A stretch of DNA of 46,280 bases from Pseudomonadota bacterium (lineage in GTDB: Bacteria > Pseudomonadota > Gammaproteobacteria > Xanthomonadales > Xanthomonadaceae): positions 1 to 46,280 of the forward strand of contig JAEZCF010000134.1 of the NCBI GenBank assembly GCA_023430045.1, written 5' to 3'. Below are positions 1 through 8,692 of this stretch, piece after piece. The notes beneath the pieces were generated by a model. The model was given only the letters and a program-made list of their open reading frames with translations. It made no database searches and was not told the DNA's origin. The stretch's first letter is position 1. Each line of letters begins with the position of its first letter. Made by a program: the position numbers and the translations under genes.

Positions 1-64
1 ACCGTTGGTCGTCACGCTCCTGCCTTGAGCTGCCGGTGAGGGAGTGACGACCAACGGTCGTCAC
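1..64. repeat. Nested palindromic repeat (GTGACGACC family)
   Basis: Bases 1-15 and 44-58 are a perfect 15-base inverted repeat (ACCGTTGGTCGTCAC / its complement) around a 28-base loop. Within it, 44-64 is a second palindrome, GTGACGACC-AAC-GGTCGTCAC. The same 9-base arms recur at 44505-44525 with spacer GCT. This looks like a dispersed REP-type element of Xanthomonadaceae. It lies upstream of the methyltransferase gene and may be cut by the window edge. Confidence 0.75.
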
Positions 65-170
65 CCACCAGCCCCAGCCCCAGCCCTTTCGCCTCCAGGC
101 CTCCAGCCCCACAGGCCCCCCGGAACCTGTGGGAAACCAGCGGCCGACGTGTCGCGGCTACAATAGTCCG

Positions 171-1340
171 ATGAATACCCCAGTCCCCGTTGTCCGCCTC
201 AAGAACGCCTGGCGCTCCAGCCATCCGTGGATCTTCCAGAAACTGGTCGAAAAGCCGACCGTCCGGCCCAAGCCGGGCACCATCGTCGATGTCGCCGGCG
301 TGGATGGCGAGTTCATCGGGCGCGGTTTCTACAACGGGCATTCGCGCATCGCCCTGCGCATCCTGGAAACCGACCAGCGCGTTCCTGTCGATGCCGGCTG
401 GTTCTCGCGAAAGATCGCCCAGGCGGTTTCGCTGCGCCGTGATGTGCTCAAGCTGGACACTGTCAGCGATGCATGGCGCGTGGTGCACAGCGAAGGCGAT
501 GGCCTGTCCGGGCTGGTGGTGGATCGCTACGGCGACCTGGTGGTGGTGGAATTCTTCGCCGCCGGCATGTTCCGCCATCGCGAATGGATCTATGAGGCGC
601 TGCGCGAACAGTTTCCGGGCTGCCGCTTCCACAGCTTTGCCGATGAGCATGTGCAGAAGCAGGAAAGCTTCGATTTTCACGGCAACACCACCACCGAAGC
701 ATCGGTGATCACCGAATATGGCGTGAAGTTCCGCGCCGATCCAGCCGGGGCGCACAAGACCGGTTTCTTCGCCGACCAGCGCGAGAACCGCCAGTGGCTG
801 AGCCAGCAGGTGGAAGGCAGGAGCGTGCTGGACCTGTGCTGCAACACCGGTGGCTTCGCGGTCTACGCTGCCGCGCGCGGTGCCTCCGAAGTGGTCGGTA
901 TCGATATCGATGAGGACGTCATCCAGATCGCCAAGGGCAATGCGCGCCTGAACAACGTGCGCCCGAAGTTCGTGCAGTCCGACATCTTCCCGTGGCTGCG
1001 CGATGCGGCCAACCGCGGCGAACAGTACGACGTGGTGATCCTGGATCCGGCGAAGATGACCCGCGACCGCGACCAGGTGATCACGGCCCTGAAGAAGTAC
1101 CTGGACATGAACAAGCTGGCGCTGGGCGTGGTCAAGCCGGGTGGGCTGTTCGCCACGTTCTCCTGCACCGGTCTGGTGGCCGAGGACCAGTTCCTGGACA
1201 TGCTGCGCCGCGCGGCGTTCTATTCCGGGCGCACCATCCAGATCCTGAAGGTGTCCGGTGCCGGCCCTGATCATCCGTTCATGGCGCACGTGCAGGAATC
1301 GCGTTACCTGAAGGCCGTGTTCTGCCGCGTGGTGGATTGA
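171..1340 (+). CDS. Class I SAM-dependent rRNA (cytosine) methyltransferase, RlmI-like
   Basis: This 389-residue protein resembles RlmI, which makes 5-methylcytosine in 23S rRNA; E. coli RlmI is about 396 residues. An N-terminal PUA-like RNA-binding region (about residues 1-80, with VRLKNAWRSSHPWIF) is followed by a Rossmann methyltransferase core. The SAM-binding motif VLDLCCNTGGFAVYAA lies near residue 220, an acidic loop (GIDIDEDVI) follows, VILDPAKM is the motif IV region, and FSCTG carries the likely catalytic cysteine. The start ATG at 171 was chosen because the RlmI-like N-terminus begins there. The frame stays open upstream to 129, but those residues do not look conserved. It is a single gene between repeat elements. 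Family assignment is strong; exact target base is inferred. Confidence 0.9.
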   Translation: MNTPVPVVRLKNAWRSSHPWIFQKLVEKPTVRPKPGTIVDVAGVDGEFIGRGFYNGHSRIALRILETDQRVPVDAGWFSRKIAQAVSLRRDVLKLDTVSDAWRVVHSEGDGLSGLVVDRYGDLVVVEFFAAGMFRHREWIYEALREQFPGCRFHSFADEHVQKQESFDFHGNTTTEASVITEYGVKFRADPAGAHKTGFFADQRENRQWLSQQVEGRSVLDLCCNTGGFAVYAAARGASEVVGIDIDEDVIQIAKGNARLNNVRPKFVQSDIFPWLRDAANRGEQYDVVILDPAKMTRDRDQVITALKKYLDMNKLALGVVKPGGLFATFSCTGLVAEDQFLDMLRRAAFYSGRTIQILKVSGAGPDHPFMAHVQESRYLKAVFCRVVD

Positions 1341-1376
1341 TCTTCCACACGCGCCATCCTCGGCCACCGCAGCAAG

Positions 1377-1422
1377 GCAGCGGGTCATGGACCCGCCCTA
1401 CCCAGCGCTGCGCTGCAGCGCT
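1377..1422. repeat. GTAG-type palindrome plus short palindrome
   Basis: On the minus strand 1377-1401 reads GTAGGGCGGGTCCATGACCCGCTGC, a short hairpin with a GTAG head like the SMAG/REP elements of Stenotrophomonas. Directly after it, 1404-1422 is AGCGCTGCGCTGCAGCGCT, a second small palindrome. They fill the gap between the methyltransferase and dipeptidase genes and could act as a weak terminator or mRNA stabiliser. Confidence 0.6.
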
Positions 1423-1457
1423 ATGGTCGGTCTTTCCCTTCCGGTGAGACCCCCTGC

Positions 1458-2687
1458 ATGAGACTGTGTCGCCTGCCGCTGCTGCTGGCCCTGTCGCTCG
1501 GCATCCCGTTGTCCGCCCACGCCATCGATTTCAGCGCCGATGAGCTGCAGCGTGCCAAGGCACTGCAGGAGCACCTGCTGACACTCGACAGCCATCTGGA
1601 CACGCCGGCCAACTTCGCCCGCGAAGGCTTCGACATCGGCAACCGCCACGACCATAACGCGCTGTCGCAGGTGGATTACCCGCGCATGGTGGAAGGCGCG
1701 CTGGATGGCGGTTTCTGGGCCATCTACACCGGCCAGGGCGATCGCAGTGCCGCCGCCCATCGGCAGGACCGCGACGCCGGCCTGCAGCGGCTGCTGGAGA
1801 TCCGCAGCATGCTGGCCGCCAATCCCGGCCGCTTCGCGCTCGCGCTGGAGCCTGCCGACGCGGCGCGGATCAAGGCGGAAGGCAAGCGCGTGGTGTTCAT
1901 CAGCATGGAGAACGCCAGCCCGCTGGTGGCCGATCCGTCACTGCTGTCTTTCTACCATCGCGCCGGTCTGCGGATGCTCAGTACGGTGCACTTCGCCAAC
2001 AACGAATTCGCCGATTCGGCCACTGATCCCAAGGGGCCGCAATGGAAGGGCCTGAGCGAGCAGGGCAGAGCGCTGGTACGCGAGGCGGTGCGGCTGGGCA
2101 TCGTGATCGACCAGTCGCATGCCTCCGATGCGGTATTCGATCAGCTGATCGCGATGATGCCGGTGCCGTTCGTGGTGTCGCACAGCTCCGCGCGCGCGGT
2201 ACATGACCACCCACGCAACCTGGACGACGCCCGTCTGCGGCAGCTGGCCAGGGCAGGCGGCGTGATCCAGGTCAACGCCTATGGCGGCTACCTGGTGGAT
2301 ACGGGCAAGAGTCCTGAACGCACAAAGGCCGAAGAAGAGCTCAGCGCGCGGCTGGGCGGCTGGGAGGGCATGGGTATCGCACAGGGCGCCGAACTCCAGC
2401 GCGGTGAGGAGGCGCTGGACAGGCAGTATCCGGTGCGGCACGCCACGCTGGATGACTTCTTCGCGCACATGGGCCACATCCTGGACGTGGTCGGTCCCGA
2501 GCACGTGGGCATCGGCCTGGACTGGGATGGTGGCGGTGGCCTGACCGACCTGCGCGACGTGAGTCAGTTGCCGAAGATCACCGCGTGGCTGTTGCGCCGG
2601 GGGTACGACGAAAGGCAGATTGCCGGCATCTGGGGCGGCAACCTGCTGCGGGTGATGCAGCAGGCCCAGGATCACGCGGCGAAGTAG
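1458..2687 (+). CDS. Exported membrane dipeptidase (peptidase M19)
   Basis: The 409-residue product has a clear signal peptide (MRLCRLPLLLALSLGIPLSAHA), so it acts in the periplasm or on the envelope. The mature part matches M19 renal-dipeptidase-type zinc enzymes that cleave dipeptides. Visible signatures are LDSHLDTPANF (the metal-binding HxD motif), FISMENASPL (metal-bridging Glu region), DQSHASDAVFD and FVVSHSSARAVHDHPRN (His ligands), and HVGIGLDWDG near the end (catalytic Asp region). The frame begins at ATG 1458 with a GGTGAG sequence 9-14 bases upstream. The stop codon TAG is itself part of the first GTAG repeat that follows. It is transcribed alone and converges with the amino-acid permease. 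Substrate preference cannot be read from sequence. Confidence 0.9.
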   Translation: MRLCRLPLLLALSLGIPLSAHAIDFSADELQRAKALQEHLLTLDSHLDTPANFAREGFDIGNRHDHNALSQVDYPRMVEGALDGGFWAIYTGQGDRSAAAHRQDRDAGLQRLLEIRSMLAANPGRFALALEPADAARIKAEGKRVVFISMENASPLVADPSLLSFYHRAGLRMLSTVHFANNEFADSATDPKGPQWKGLSEQGRALVREAVRLGIVIDQSHASDAVFDQLIAMMPVPFVVSHSSARAVHDHPRNLDDARLRQLARAGGVIQVNAYGGYLVDTGKSPERTKAEEELSARLGGWEGMGIAQGAELQRGEEALDRQYPVRHATLDDFFAHMGHILDVVGPEHVGIGLDWDGGGGLTDLRDVSQLPKITAWLLRRGYDERQIAGIWGGNLLRVMQQAQDHAAK

Positions 2688-2801
2688 TGCCGGGCTCTCC
2701 CCGGCCATGGTCACGTAGTGCCGGGCTCTGCCCGGCTGTGATTGAGTAGTCCCGGCCGCTGCCCGGCTGTGATTGAGTAGTCCCGGCCGCTGCCCGGCAT
2801 C
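2684..2801. repeat. Four tandem GTAG repeats, 31-base period
   Basis: GTAG heads fall at 2684, 2715, 2746 and 2777, exactly 31 bases apart. Each unit reads roughly GTAGT(G/C)CCGGSC-N4-CCCGGC then a variable tail. Copies 3 and 4 are almost identical. Each contains a small hairpin (GCCGGGC...GCCCGGC). The TAG of the first head is the stop codon of the dipeptidase. This is a local expansion of a SMAG/REP-like element. Confidence 0.8.
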
Positions 2802-2825
2802 ACTTTCGATCCGGCAACCGCGGAA

Positions 2826-2846
2826 GTGCCAGCCGACAGCCGGCAC
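2826..2846. terminator. Hairpin downstream of the permease gene
   Basis: GTGCCAGC-CGACA-GCCGGCAC is an 8-base stem with one mismatch, 16 bases beyond the stop of the minus-strand permease. No T-run follows, so it may be a REP-like stabiliser, not a true terminator. Confidence 0.4.
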
Positions 2847-2861
2847 CTCCGCCAGCGGTCG

Positions 2862-4289
2862 TCAGCGATCAATCAACGCGTGGCGACGGCTGTACAGGAA
2901 ATACACCGCCAGCCCGATCACGTTCCAGATCAGGAAATACAGCTGGGTGCTGTGCGGCAGGCTGATGAACAGGTAGATGCAGCCCAGTGCCGCCGCCGGC
3001 CCGACGATCCATGCCAGCGGGGTGCGGAATTTGCGCTCGCGGCCCGGCTCGCGCTTTCGCAGCACCACCAGGCAGATGCCTACCGCTGTGAACGCAGCCA
3101 GGGTACCGGCATTGGCCAGCGCAGCGATTTCGTCCAGGCGTGCCACGCCGGCCAGGGCCGAGACCAGCAGCGCACTGAACAGGGTGGTCGCCACCGGCGT
3201 GCCGGTGCGCTTGTTGACGTTGGACAGGCCACGCGGCAGCAGGCCGTCGCGGCCCATGACGAAGAACACCCGGCTCTGGCCGAACATGAAGGCCAGCAGC
3301 ACCGTCGGTAGGGCGATGATGGCCACAACGCCGATCACCAGCGCGGCGGTCGGATGCCCCAGCTGGCGCATGATCAGTGCCAGGGGTTCAGCGCTGTGGC
3401 CGAACACCGCATAGCTCATCGCGCCCACGGCGGCCAGCGCCACCAGGACGTATACCGTGGTGCAGCCGACCATCGAACCGATGATGCCGATGGACAGGTC
3501 GCGCCCGGGGTTCCTGGTTTCTTCGGCGGCCGTGGCGATCGCATCGAACCCGTAGAAGGCGAAGAAGATGATGGCAGCCGCCGCCATCACGCCGCGCTCC
3601 ACGCCATCCGGACCGAGCGACTTGACGAAGCCATAGGGCATGAACGGTTGCAGGTTGGCACTGTCGAACGCCGGCAGCGCAACGGCGACGAATACCGCCA
3701 GCGCGATGATCTTCAGCACCACCAGGATGGCATTGAGCGTGGCGCTTTCCCGGGTGCCCAGCATCAGACCACCGGCCACCACCCAGGTGATGATGACCGC
3801 CGGCAGGTTGAAGACCCCGCCTTCCACGTGCGGCCCGGCCGACAGCGCCATTGGCAGACGCACGTCGATGCCCAGCTGCAGATGCATCCATTCCAGGAAT
3901 CCGACGAAATACCCCGACCAGCCCACGGCTACCGTGCTCACCACCAGCGAGTATTCAAGGATCAGGCTCCAGCCGACCACCCAGGCGAAGATCTCGCCCA
4001 GCGCACTGTAGCTGTAGGTATAGGCGCTGCCCGCCGCCGGCATCATGGTTGCCAGTTCGGCATAGGCCAGCGCCGCGCAGGCGCACACCGCGCCGGCGAT
4101 GGCGAAGGAGATCAGCACGGCCGGACCGGCAAGGTTGGCCCCGACGCCGATCAGCGTGTAGATGCCGGTGCCGACGATCGCACCGATGCCCATCGCGATC
4201 AGGTGAGGCCAGCTGAGCGTGCGGACCAGCTGACGACCGGCCTCGTGGACGGTGACGGAATCCAGGGATTTACGCCGGAGCAATGACAT
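2862..4289 (-). CDS. APC-family amino acid permease
   Basis: The 475-residue inner-membrane protein has about 12-13 hydrophobic segments and belongs to the amino acid-polyamine-organocation superfamily, closest in style to the cationic amino acid transporter (CAT/YfnA) group. The first helix carries the hallmark substrate-binding glycine stretch GIGAIVGTGIYTLIG. AYAELATMMPAAGSAYTYSY in helix 3 and FFAFYGFDAIATAAEETRNP in the middle are typical of the group. The start ATG at 4289 directly precedes the expected N-terminal tail (MSLLRRKSLDSV). It is transcribed alone toward the dipeptidase and is followed by a hairpin. The exact amino acid transported is not visible. Confidence 0.9.
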   Translation of the reverse strand: MSLLRRKSLDSVTVHEAGRQLVRTLSWPHLIAMGIGAIVGTGIYTLIGVGANLAGPAVLISFAIAGAVCACAALAYAELATMMPAAGSAYTYSYSALGEIFAWVVGWSLILEYSLVVSTVAVGWSGYFVGFLEWMHLQLGIDVRLPMALSAGPHVEGGVFNLPAVIITWVVAGGLMLGTRESATLNAILVVLKIIALAVFVAVALPAFDSANLQPFMPYGFVKSLGPDGVERGVMAAAAIIFFAFYGFDAIATAAEETRNPGRDLSIGIIGSMVGCTTVYVLVALAAVGAMSYAVFGHSAEPLALIMRQLGHPTAALVIGVVAIIALPTVLLAFMFGQSRVFFVMGRDGLLPRGLSNVNKRTGTPVATTLFSALLVSALAGVARLDEIAALANAGTLAAFTAVGICLVVLRKREPGRERKFRTPLAWIVGPAAALGCIYLFISLPHSTQLYFLIWNVIGLAVYFLYSRRHALIDR

Positions 4290-4449
4290 TCAGGCCTCGT
4301 GACAGGAAACGACAAGGGCCCGAGTGTTACCGAATCGGCCGCATCATTACTACTGCCAATCGCTCAGCGGGGAAAGGATAGAACCCGTACGCGACCGCAG
4401 TTGCCGGAAATGGCACAAATGCAGGCCCGCCGTGAAACGGCAAGCGCGT

Positions 4450-5103
4450 TCAGCCGTTCAATCCCAGCCGGATGCCGAAGCCTACGAGGAACAGGCCGGC
4501 CACCCGCCGGAGTGCATCGCTCAGCCGGGGATGCTGGATCAGCCGGCGGCGGGCCAGGTTGCCGACGCCGATCAGCAGTGAACAGTAAGCGATGCTGGTC
4601 ACCAGGATGATCCCGGCCAGCGCGGCGAAGGTGGCCACGCCCTGGTGCTGACGGGGATCGATGAACAGGGGCAGGAAGGCCATGTAGAACAGGATCGCCT
4701 TCGGGTTGAGCAGGCTGACCAGGATCGCCTGGCGGAAATAATGTCCCGGTGCCAGGCGGATCGTGCCGGATACGTCGCCAGTCCCGGAAGGCGGCGTCCT
4801 CAGCAGGCCGATTCCGACCCACACCAGATACGCAGCGCCCAGGTACTGCACGGCGCTGAATACCAGCGGGTTGGCCTTCAGCAGGGCGGCGACGCCGGCG
4901 AGCGCCAGCCACATCAGGATCTGGTCGCCCACTGCCAGGCCGGCCAGTGCGGTATATCCACCGCGGATCCCGCCGCGTCCGGTGGCGGTGAGCAGGGTGA
5001 ACGTGCCCGGGCCCGGCAGGGCCAGGAACACCAGCACGGCGAGCAGGAAGGTCCACAGGTCCTGGATGCCCATCCACGGCATGGCGGCGCACTCGTTCGA
5101 CAT
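4450..5103 (-). CDS. LysE/RhtB-family amino acid exporter
   Basis: The 217-residue protein has six predicted membrane helices and the LysE-type signature near the N-terminus (FLALPGPGTFTLLTATGRGG). Members pump amino acids such as lysine, homoserine or threonine out of the cell. The segment LLNPKAILFYMAFLPLFID is a second typical motif. The start is uncertain: ATG at 5103 gives the full frame, while ATG at 5082 or 5073 (MGIQDLWTFLLAV) gives a more usual N-terminus, and no good ribosome site distinguishes them. It is divergent from the large metzincin gene, sharing a gap of about 160 bases. It is separated by about 160 bases from the permease, which starts downstream in the same direction. Confidence 0.88.
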   Translation of the reverse strand: MSNECAAMPWMGIQDLWTFLLAVLVFLALPGPGTFTLLTATGRGGIRGGYTALAGLAVGDQILMWLALAGVAALLKANPLVFSAVQYLGAAYLVWVGIGLLRTPPSGTGDVSGTIRLAPGHYFRQAILVSLLNPKAILFYMAFLPLFIDPRQHQGVATFAALAGIILVTSIAYCSLLIGVGNLARRRLIQHPRLSDALRRVAGLFLVGFGIRLGLNG

Positions 5104-5264
5104 AGGGGGCGTTATTGTCAGTCAGCCCGGCGTCGCGGGACACCGGGAACTGCCGAGAGATCCCCGGGAGACCGTCAGCGCTCTACGATGGCGTATATGC
5201 CACGTTTCTGGAATCGCCTGGCTCAGCGCCTCCCGATAATTTCCGCTCCCCACGGAGATTGATC

Positions 5265-7679
5265 GTGCCGAACTCGACCCGCCTGCAGGTTCTTCATTGT
5301 TTCCCGGTGCGATCCCCGGCTGCTTCGCCTGTCCCCATGACATTTCCCGCGATGGCCCCGCCCCGGCTGCACAACCAGCCGTTGCCGTTCGCATCCACCG
5401 GTACCCCGCGGCAGGTGTGCGAGGGGCTGGACAACAATCCCGTGCCGGTATCGGAGCAGCGCATGCTGGCCGCGGCGGCGCTGCTGCTGATGGATCCGGA
5501 AAGCGCGCTCCATCCGACGTTGCGCGAAAGACTAGTGGGCGATGTGGATCGGTACTTTCGGCAGCATGGCGCGTCGACGGTTCCCCCGTTGTGCCCGGAC
5601 ACACTCGAAACCGTCCTGGAGAGCCTGTCTTCACGGCAGCGGGCGGACCTGTGGGCCGCCCCGCAGGCGAACGCCGATGACCCGGTCCTGGCGTTGTGGT
5701 GGCAATACTGCCTGCATGGGCAGGGGCTGCTGACCCAGCAGGCGCGCAACCTGCTGCGGCAGGATGGCATCTCCATCGCCGCGCGGGCCCGCCTGCAGGA
5801 CCTGATTCCAGTCAACGCCGGCACCGCCGATGAGGTTGCCGCGCGGACGGCGGGCGCCGAAGCGGCCCTGCGCGCCCTTGGCAGACAGTGCCTGCCAGCC
5901 CTGCAATCCCTGCAGCAGCTGGACCAGCAACTGCACTGGCGGGAATGGACCCAGGCAGTGCCTGCGGTGCTGGGCATGCAGGTGGTCGGGCGCGCGGTCG
6001 CACATTACATGCCGTCCTCCGTATTGTTCCGCGTCATGGCGGCCTTGACCACCTTGGGCAGCGATGCACCGACCGTGCCCTCGCTCGCCAGCGTCGTCCA
6101 CGCCTCCACGCCGAGCGAGGCGCTCTCGGCGATCAACGGCCTGCTGGAGAAAGGGATCCTGACCCCGGCATTGCTGCTGCAGGGCGTCGCTTCGATCGCC
6201 ATTTCGCCGGAGGGGGGGCTGTCGGCACTGCTCATCGGGGCCGTCGCGTGTGGGATCCAGCAGGGTCTGATGGCCCGCCTGCTGCAGCGTACCGGAGTTC
6301 CACGGCTGGAGGCCGCGAAGTGCATCGTCGAGCTCCAGTGCCTGCAGGCCAGCGGCGCATCGGCATGGAGCATCCTGAAGGCGGTGGCGGCGCCTTTGCA
6401 GGCCGCCATGGGCACCCCGCCTGAAACTGCGCGGGAAGTGGATGCGGTGAAGGCGCAGATCGATGCCATCGATGATATCCATCGGATGTTCCAGGGTTCC
6501 CTGCTGGACGAGGAGCGCGTGTCGGACGCCCGGCAGCGATATCTCGCTCGCATCAGCGCAATCGACAGGTCGCTGCAGGATCTGTCGATTGGCGATCCCG
6601 GTATCTTGCTGCAGGAACACACCACCCTCCAGACAGGCCTGTCACTGCTGGATCTGCTGTCCACCGATCCGGACGCCCTGCTGCGGAACCTGGATGTGCT
6701 GCACGACGTACGCGCCCAGCTCGTCGAGCCGGCGTCCTCATCAGGACGCACGACCCTGCCGGGCTGGCTTACATGCCTGATGCCGGCCGCCTTCGTCGGC
6801 GTAGGCAACGTGCTGCCGCGAACGCTGCAGGACATCGGCCCGGCTGTCGAAGCGCGGTCGATGCTGACCGGCACCGCCGCGGGGTCACTGACAAGTACCC
6901 CGAAGCGCGGCGCGCTCGCCGCGATCCGGCGCAACCCCATCGTTGCCCTTGGCTCCGCCGCCACACTTGGCATCGTCGGCCTCACCACGGCTGCGATGTT
7001 GCGGCACTCAGCCCAGTCGTCGGACGCCAACGGCGGGCCATCCGCTGTCGGCACGCCACTGGCGCAGGCCCGTGCCGCCGAATCTCCAGGGCCGGCAGCG
7101 GGTGGTTCCAGCCCGCTGTGCATCGGCGTCTACCTGCACGATGACCTGCTGCCGACCGAAACCAGAATCCTGGATATCGACAGGAAATACTTCAGCTGGC
7201 TGCTGGAAGAGCTGAGGTCCATCTTTCCCGGGAAGCAGATCCAGATCCGCTACATGAAGCATGTTCCCGGCATCACCGACATGGCATACAGGACGTGGTT
7301 TGATCCGCTCCAGTCACTGGAAACGTTCTACCTGAGGGCGGCGGAGCACCGGATGGGTGGCGCCGTCCCCGCCCACCACGTACAGAAGTACCTGCTCATG
7401 ACTGAATCATCTCCCTCGGTGATGGCCGACGGCATAGCAGGCAAGTATGCAGCGATCGCAAGCAACAACCGCTACGTGGTGCCTGCCCATGAGATCGGCC
7501 ACATGCTGGATGCTGAACACGAGCATTCCAGCGTGCATTACAACGGATGGTGGTGCGCGACGATCATGGGCGGTGACGTGCTGAACGCCCTGCGTTCCAG
7601 CTGTTATGTATTCTCTGCCGAGAACAGGAAACGCATGCGGGCGCACCAGAAGGAGTGGCGGAATTCGCCGCTGCTCTAG
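5265..7679 (+). CDS. Large unrecognised protein with C-terminal reprolysin-like zinc protease domain
   Basis: The 804-residue product has no family name I recognise. Residues 1-40 are rich in Ser, Pro and Ala with no signal peptide. Residues 50-530 look mainly helical, with a hydrophobic stretch near residues 305-345. A second hydrophobic segment (NPIVALGSAATLGIVGLTTAAML, cut here: NPIVALGSAATLGIVGLT) lies at about 557-579. From C619 on, a compact domain carries HEIGHMLDAEH (H742, E743, H746, H752), a metzincin zinc site in which the usual Gly is Asp. It also has a Met-turn-like CATIMGG (M768) and YVFSAENRKRM, all in the order seen in M12 reprolysins. C764 and C780 could pair. GTG at 5265 was chosen because GGAGA lies about 6-10 bases upstream; TTG 5115 and ATG 5337 are alternatives. 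The stop overlaps the lysR stop in a shared CTAG. Secretion as an effector is my inference only. Confidence 0.75.
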   Translation: MPNSTRLQVLHCFPVRSPAASPVPMTFPAMAPPRLHNQPLPFASTGTPRQVCEGLDNNPVPVSEQRMLAAAALLLMDPESALHPTLRERLVGDVDRYFRQHGASTVPPLCPDTLETVLESLSSRQRADLWAAPQANADDPVLALWWQYCLHGQGLLTQQARNLLRQDGISIAARARLQDLIPVNAGTADEVAARTAGAEAALRALGRQCLPALQSLQQLDQQLHWREWTQAVPAVLGMQVVGRAVAHYMPSSVLFRVMAALTTLGSDAPTVPSLASVVHASTPSEALSAINGLLEKGILTPALLLQGVASIAISPEGGLSALLIGAVACGIQQGLMARLLQRTGVPRLEAAKCIVELQCLQASGASAWSILKAVAAPLQAAMGTPPETAREVDAVKAQIDAIDDIHRMFQGSLLDEERVSDARQRYLARISAIDRSLQDLSIGDPGILLQEHTTLQTGLSLLDLLSTDPDALLRNLDVLHDVRAQLVEPASSSGRTTLPGWLTCLMPAAFVGVGNVLPRTLQDIGPAVEARSMLTGTAAGSLTSTPKRGALAAIRRNPIVALGSAATLGIVGLTTAAMLRHSAQSSDANGGPSAVGTPLAQARAAESPGPAAGGSSPLCIGVYLHDDLLPTETRILDIDRKYFSWLLEELRSIFPGKQIQIRYMKHVPGITDMAYRTWFDPLQSLETFYLRAAEHRMGGAVPAHHVQKYLLMTESSPSVMADGIAGKYAAIASNNRYVVPAHEIGHMLDAEHEHSSVHYNGWWCATIMGGDVLNALRSSCYVFSAENRKRMRAHQKEWRNSPLL

Positions 7680-8602
7680 CGTTGCGGGCCGGGCGGCAGG
7701 CCAGTCAGCAGCGGCTGCAGGTGTTCGCCGAGGAAAGCATGCAGTTGCCGTACCGCAGGCGAGAACTGCTTGCGGTGCGGGCAGGCCAGATTGAGCGGCA
7801 GGTTCTCACCGCTTCCGTCCAGCAATACCCGCAGGCGGCCGGCGCGCACATCCTCGCTGACGTCCAGCCAGGATTTGTAGGCGATGCCTTCGCCCGCTAT
7901 GGCCCAGCGCCGCACGACGTCGGCATCGTCGCAGATCAGCGAACCACGCACGGCCACGACGCTGCGACGCCCCTCCTGGTCGAAGCTCCAGCGGTCATGC
8001 GTCCGGCCGCCCAGTTGGTACAGAAGGCAGGCGTGATCCTTCAATGCCTCGGTGTTCCGCGGTTCGCCCTGCTGCAGCAGGTAGTCCGGAGCGGCGACCA
8101 GCACGCGCCGGTTGCCGGGCAACAATGGCAGCGCAACGTAGCTGGCATTGTCGAAGCGTCCCAGCCGGAAGGCGATGTCCACCGGATCGCGGAACACGTC
8201 GGCCACCTGGTCGGACAGGTGCAGATGCAGCTGCAGACGCGGATGCGCGCGCCGGAATGCGGTCAGCCAGGGCAGCAGCACGTTGCGGCCCAGGTCCGAT
8301 GGCGCGGCCACCTGCAGGGTGCCATGCAGCTCCGCGTCTTCGCCCTGCACCCGTGCGCGACCTTCGCGCAGCATTGCCAGCACGTCCTGCGCGTAGGGCA
8401 GGTACAGCGCGCCTTCGGCGGTCAGGCGCAGGCTGCGGGTGGTGCGCACGAACAGGCGCAGGTCCAGTTCGCGCTCCAGCCGGGCGATGGCCGCCGCGAC
8501 CTGGCCCGGCAGCAGGCCGGCTTCGCGCGCTGCACTGCTGAAACTGCCCAGCGCGGCCGTACGGACGAACAGCAGCAGATCGTCGAAGCGGATCATTTTC
8601 AT
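7676..8602 (-). CDS. LysR-family transcriptional regulator
   Basis: The 308-residue protein has the LysR layout: an N-terminal winged helix-turn-helix (about residues 1-60; FDDLLLFVRTAALGSFSSAA and LERELDLRLFVRTTRSLRLT) and a C-terminal substrate-binding domain of the CrgA-like branch (GTLQVAAPSDLGRNVLLPWL). It is divergent from the dehydrogenase gene across 90 bases, the classic arrangement of a LysR regulator and its target, so it probably controls that gene and itself from this gap. ATG 8602 is used; GTG 8605 and ATG 8596 are also possible and none has a clear ribosome site. The gene converges with the metzincin gene. The inducer is unknown. Confidence 0.9.
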   Translation of the reverse strand: MKMIRFDDLLLFVRTAALGSFSSAAREAGLLPGQVAAAIARLERELDLRLFVRTTRSLRLTAEGALYLPYAQDVLAMLREGRARVQGEDAELHGTLQVAAPSDLGRNVLLPWLTAFRRAHPRLQLHLHLSDQVADVFRDPVDIAFRLGRFDNASYVALPLLPGNRRVLVAAPDYLLQQGEPRNTEALKDHACLLYQLGGRTHDRWSFDQEGRRSVVAVRGSLICDDADVVRRWAIAGEGIAYKSWLDVSEDVRAGRLRVLLDGSGENLPLNLACPHRKQFSPAVRQLHAFLGEHLQPLLTGLPPGPQR

Positions 8603-8692
8603 CACAGGAGGGAAAGTGATGACCGATTCTGCACCTTTTCAATGCGTACTGCGGTGCGCATTCTAGGCATTCCCCCTTTGCGAGACGTGCCC

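Noticed and set aside
2684..2801. Possible CRISPR array because of regular 31-base spacing
   Set aside because: Units are contiguous with no unique spacers and are hairpin elements of the GTAG type; no cas genes are present.
5115..5264. Longer N-terminus of the metzincin protein from a TTG start
   Set aside because: No ribosome site, and the extra 50 residues cover the divergent promoter region of the LysE gene; GTG 5265 has a good GGAGA site.
5104..5264. Search for a PIP-box (type III secretion control) upstream of the metzincin gene
   Set aside because: One TTCG-type half-site is present near 5095, but no second one at the needed spacing.
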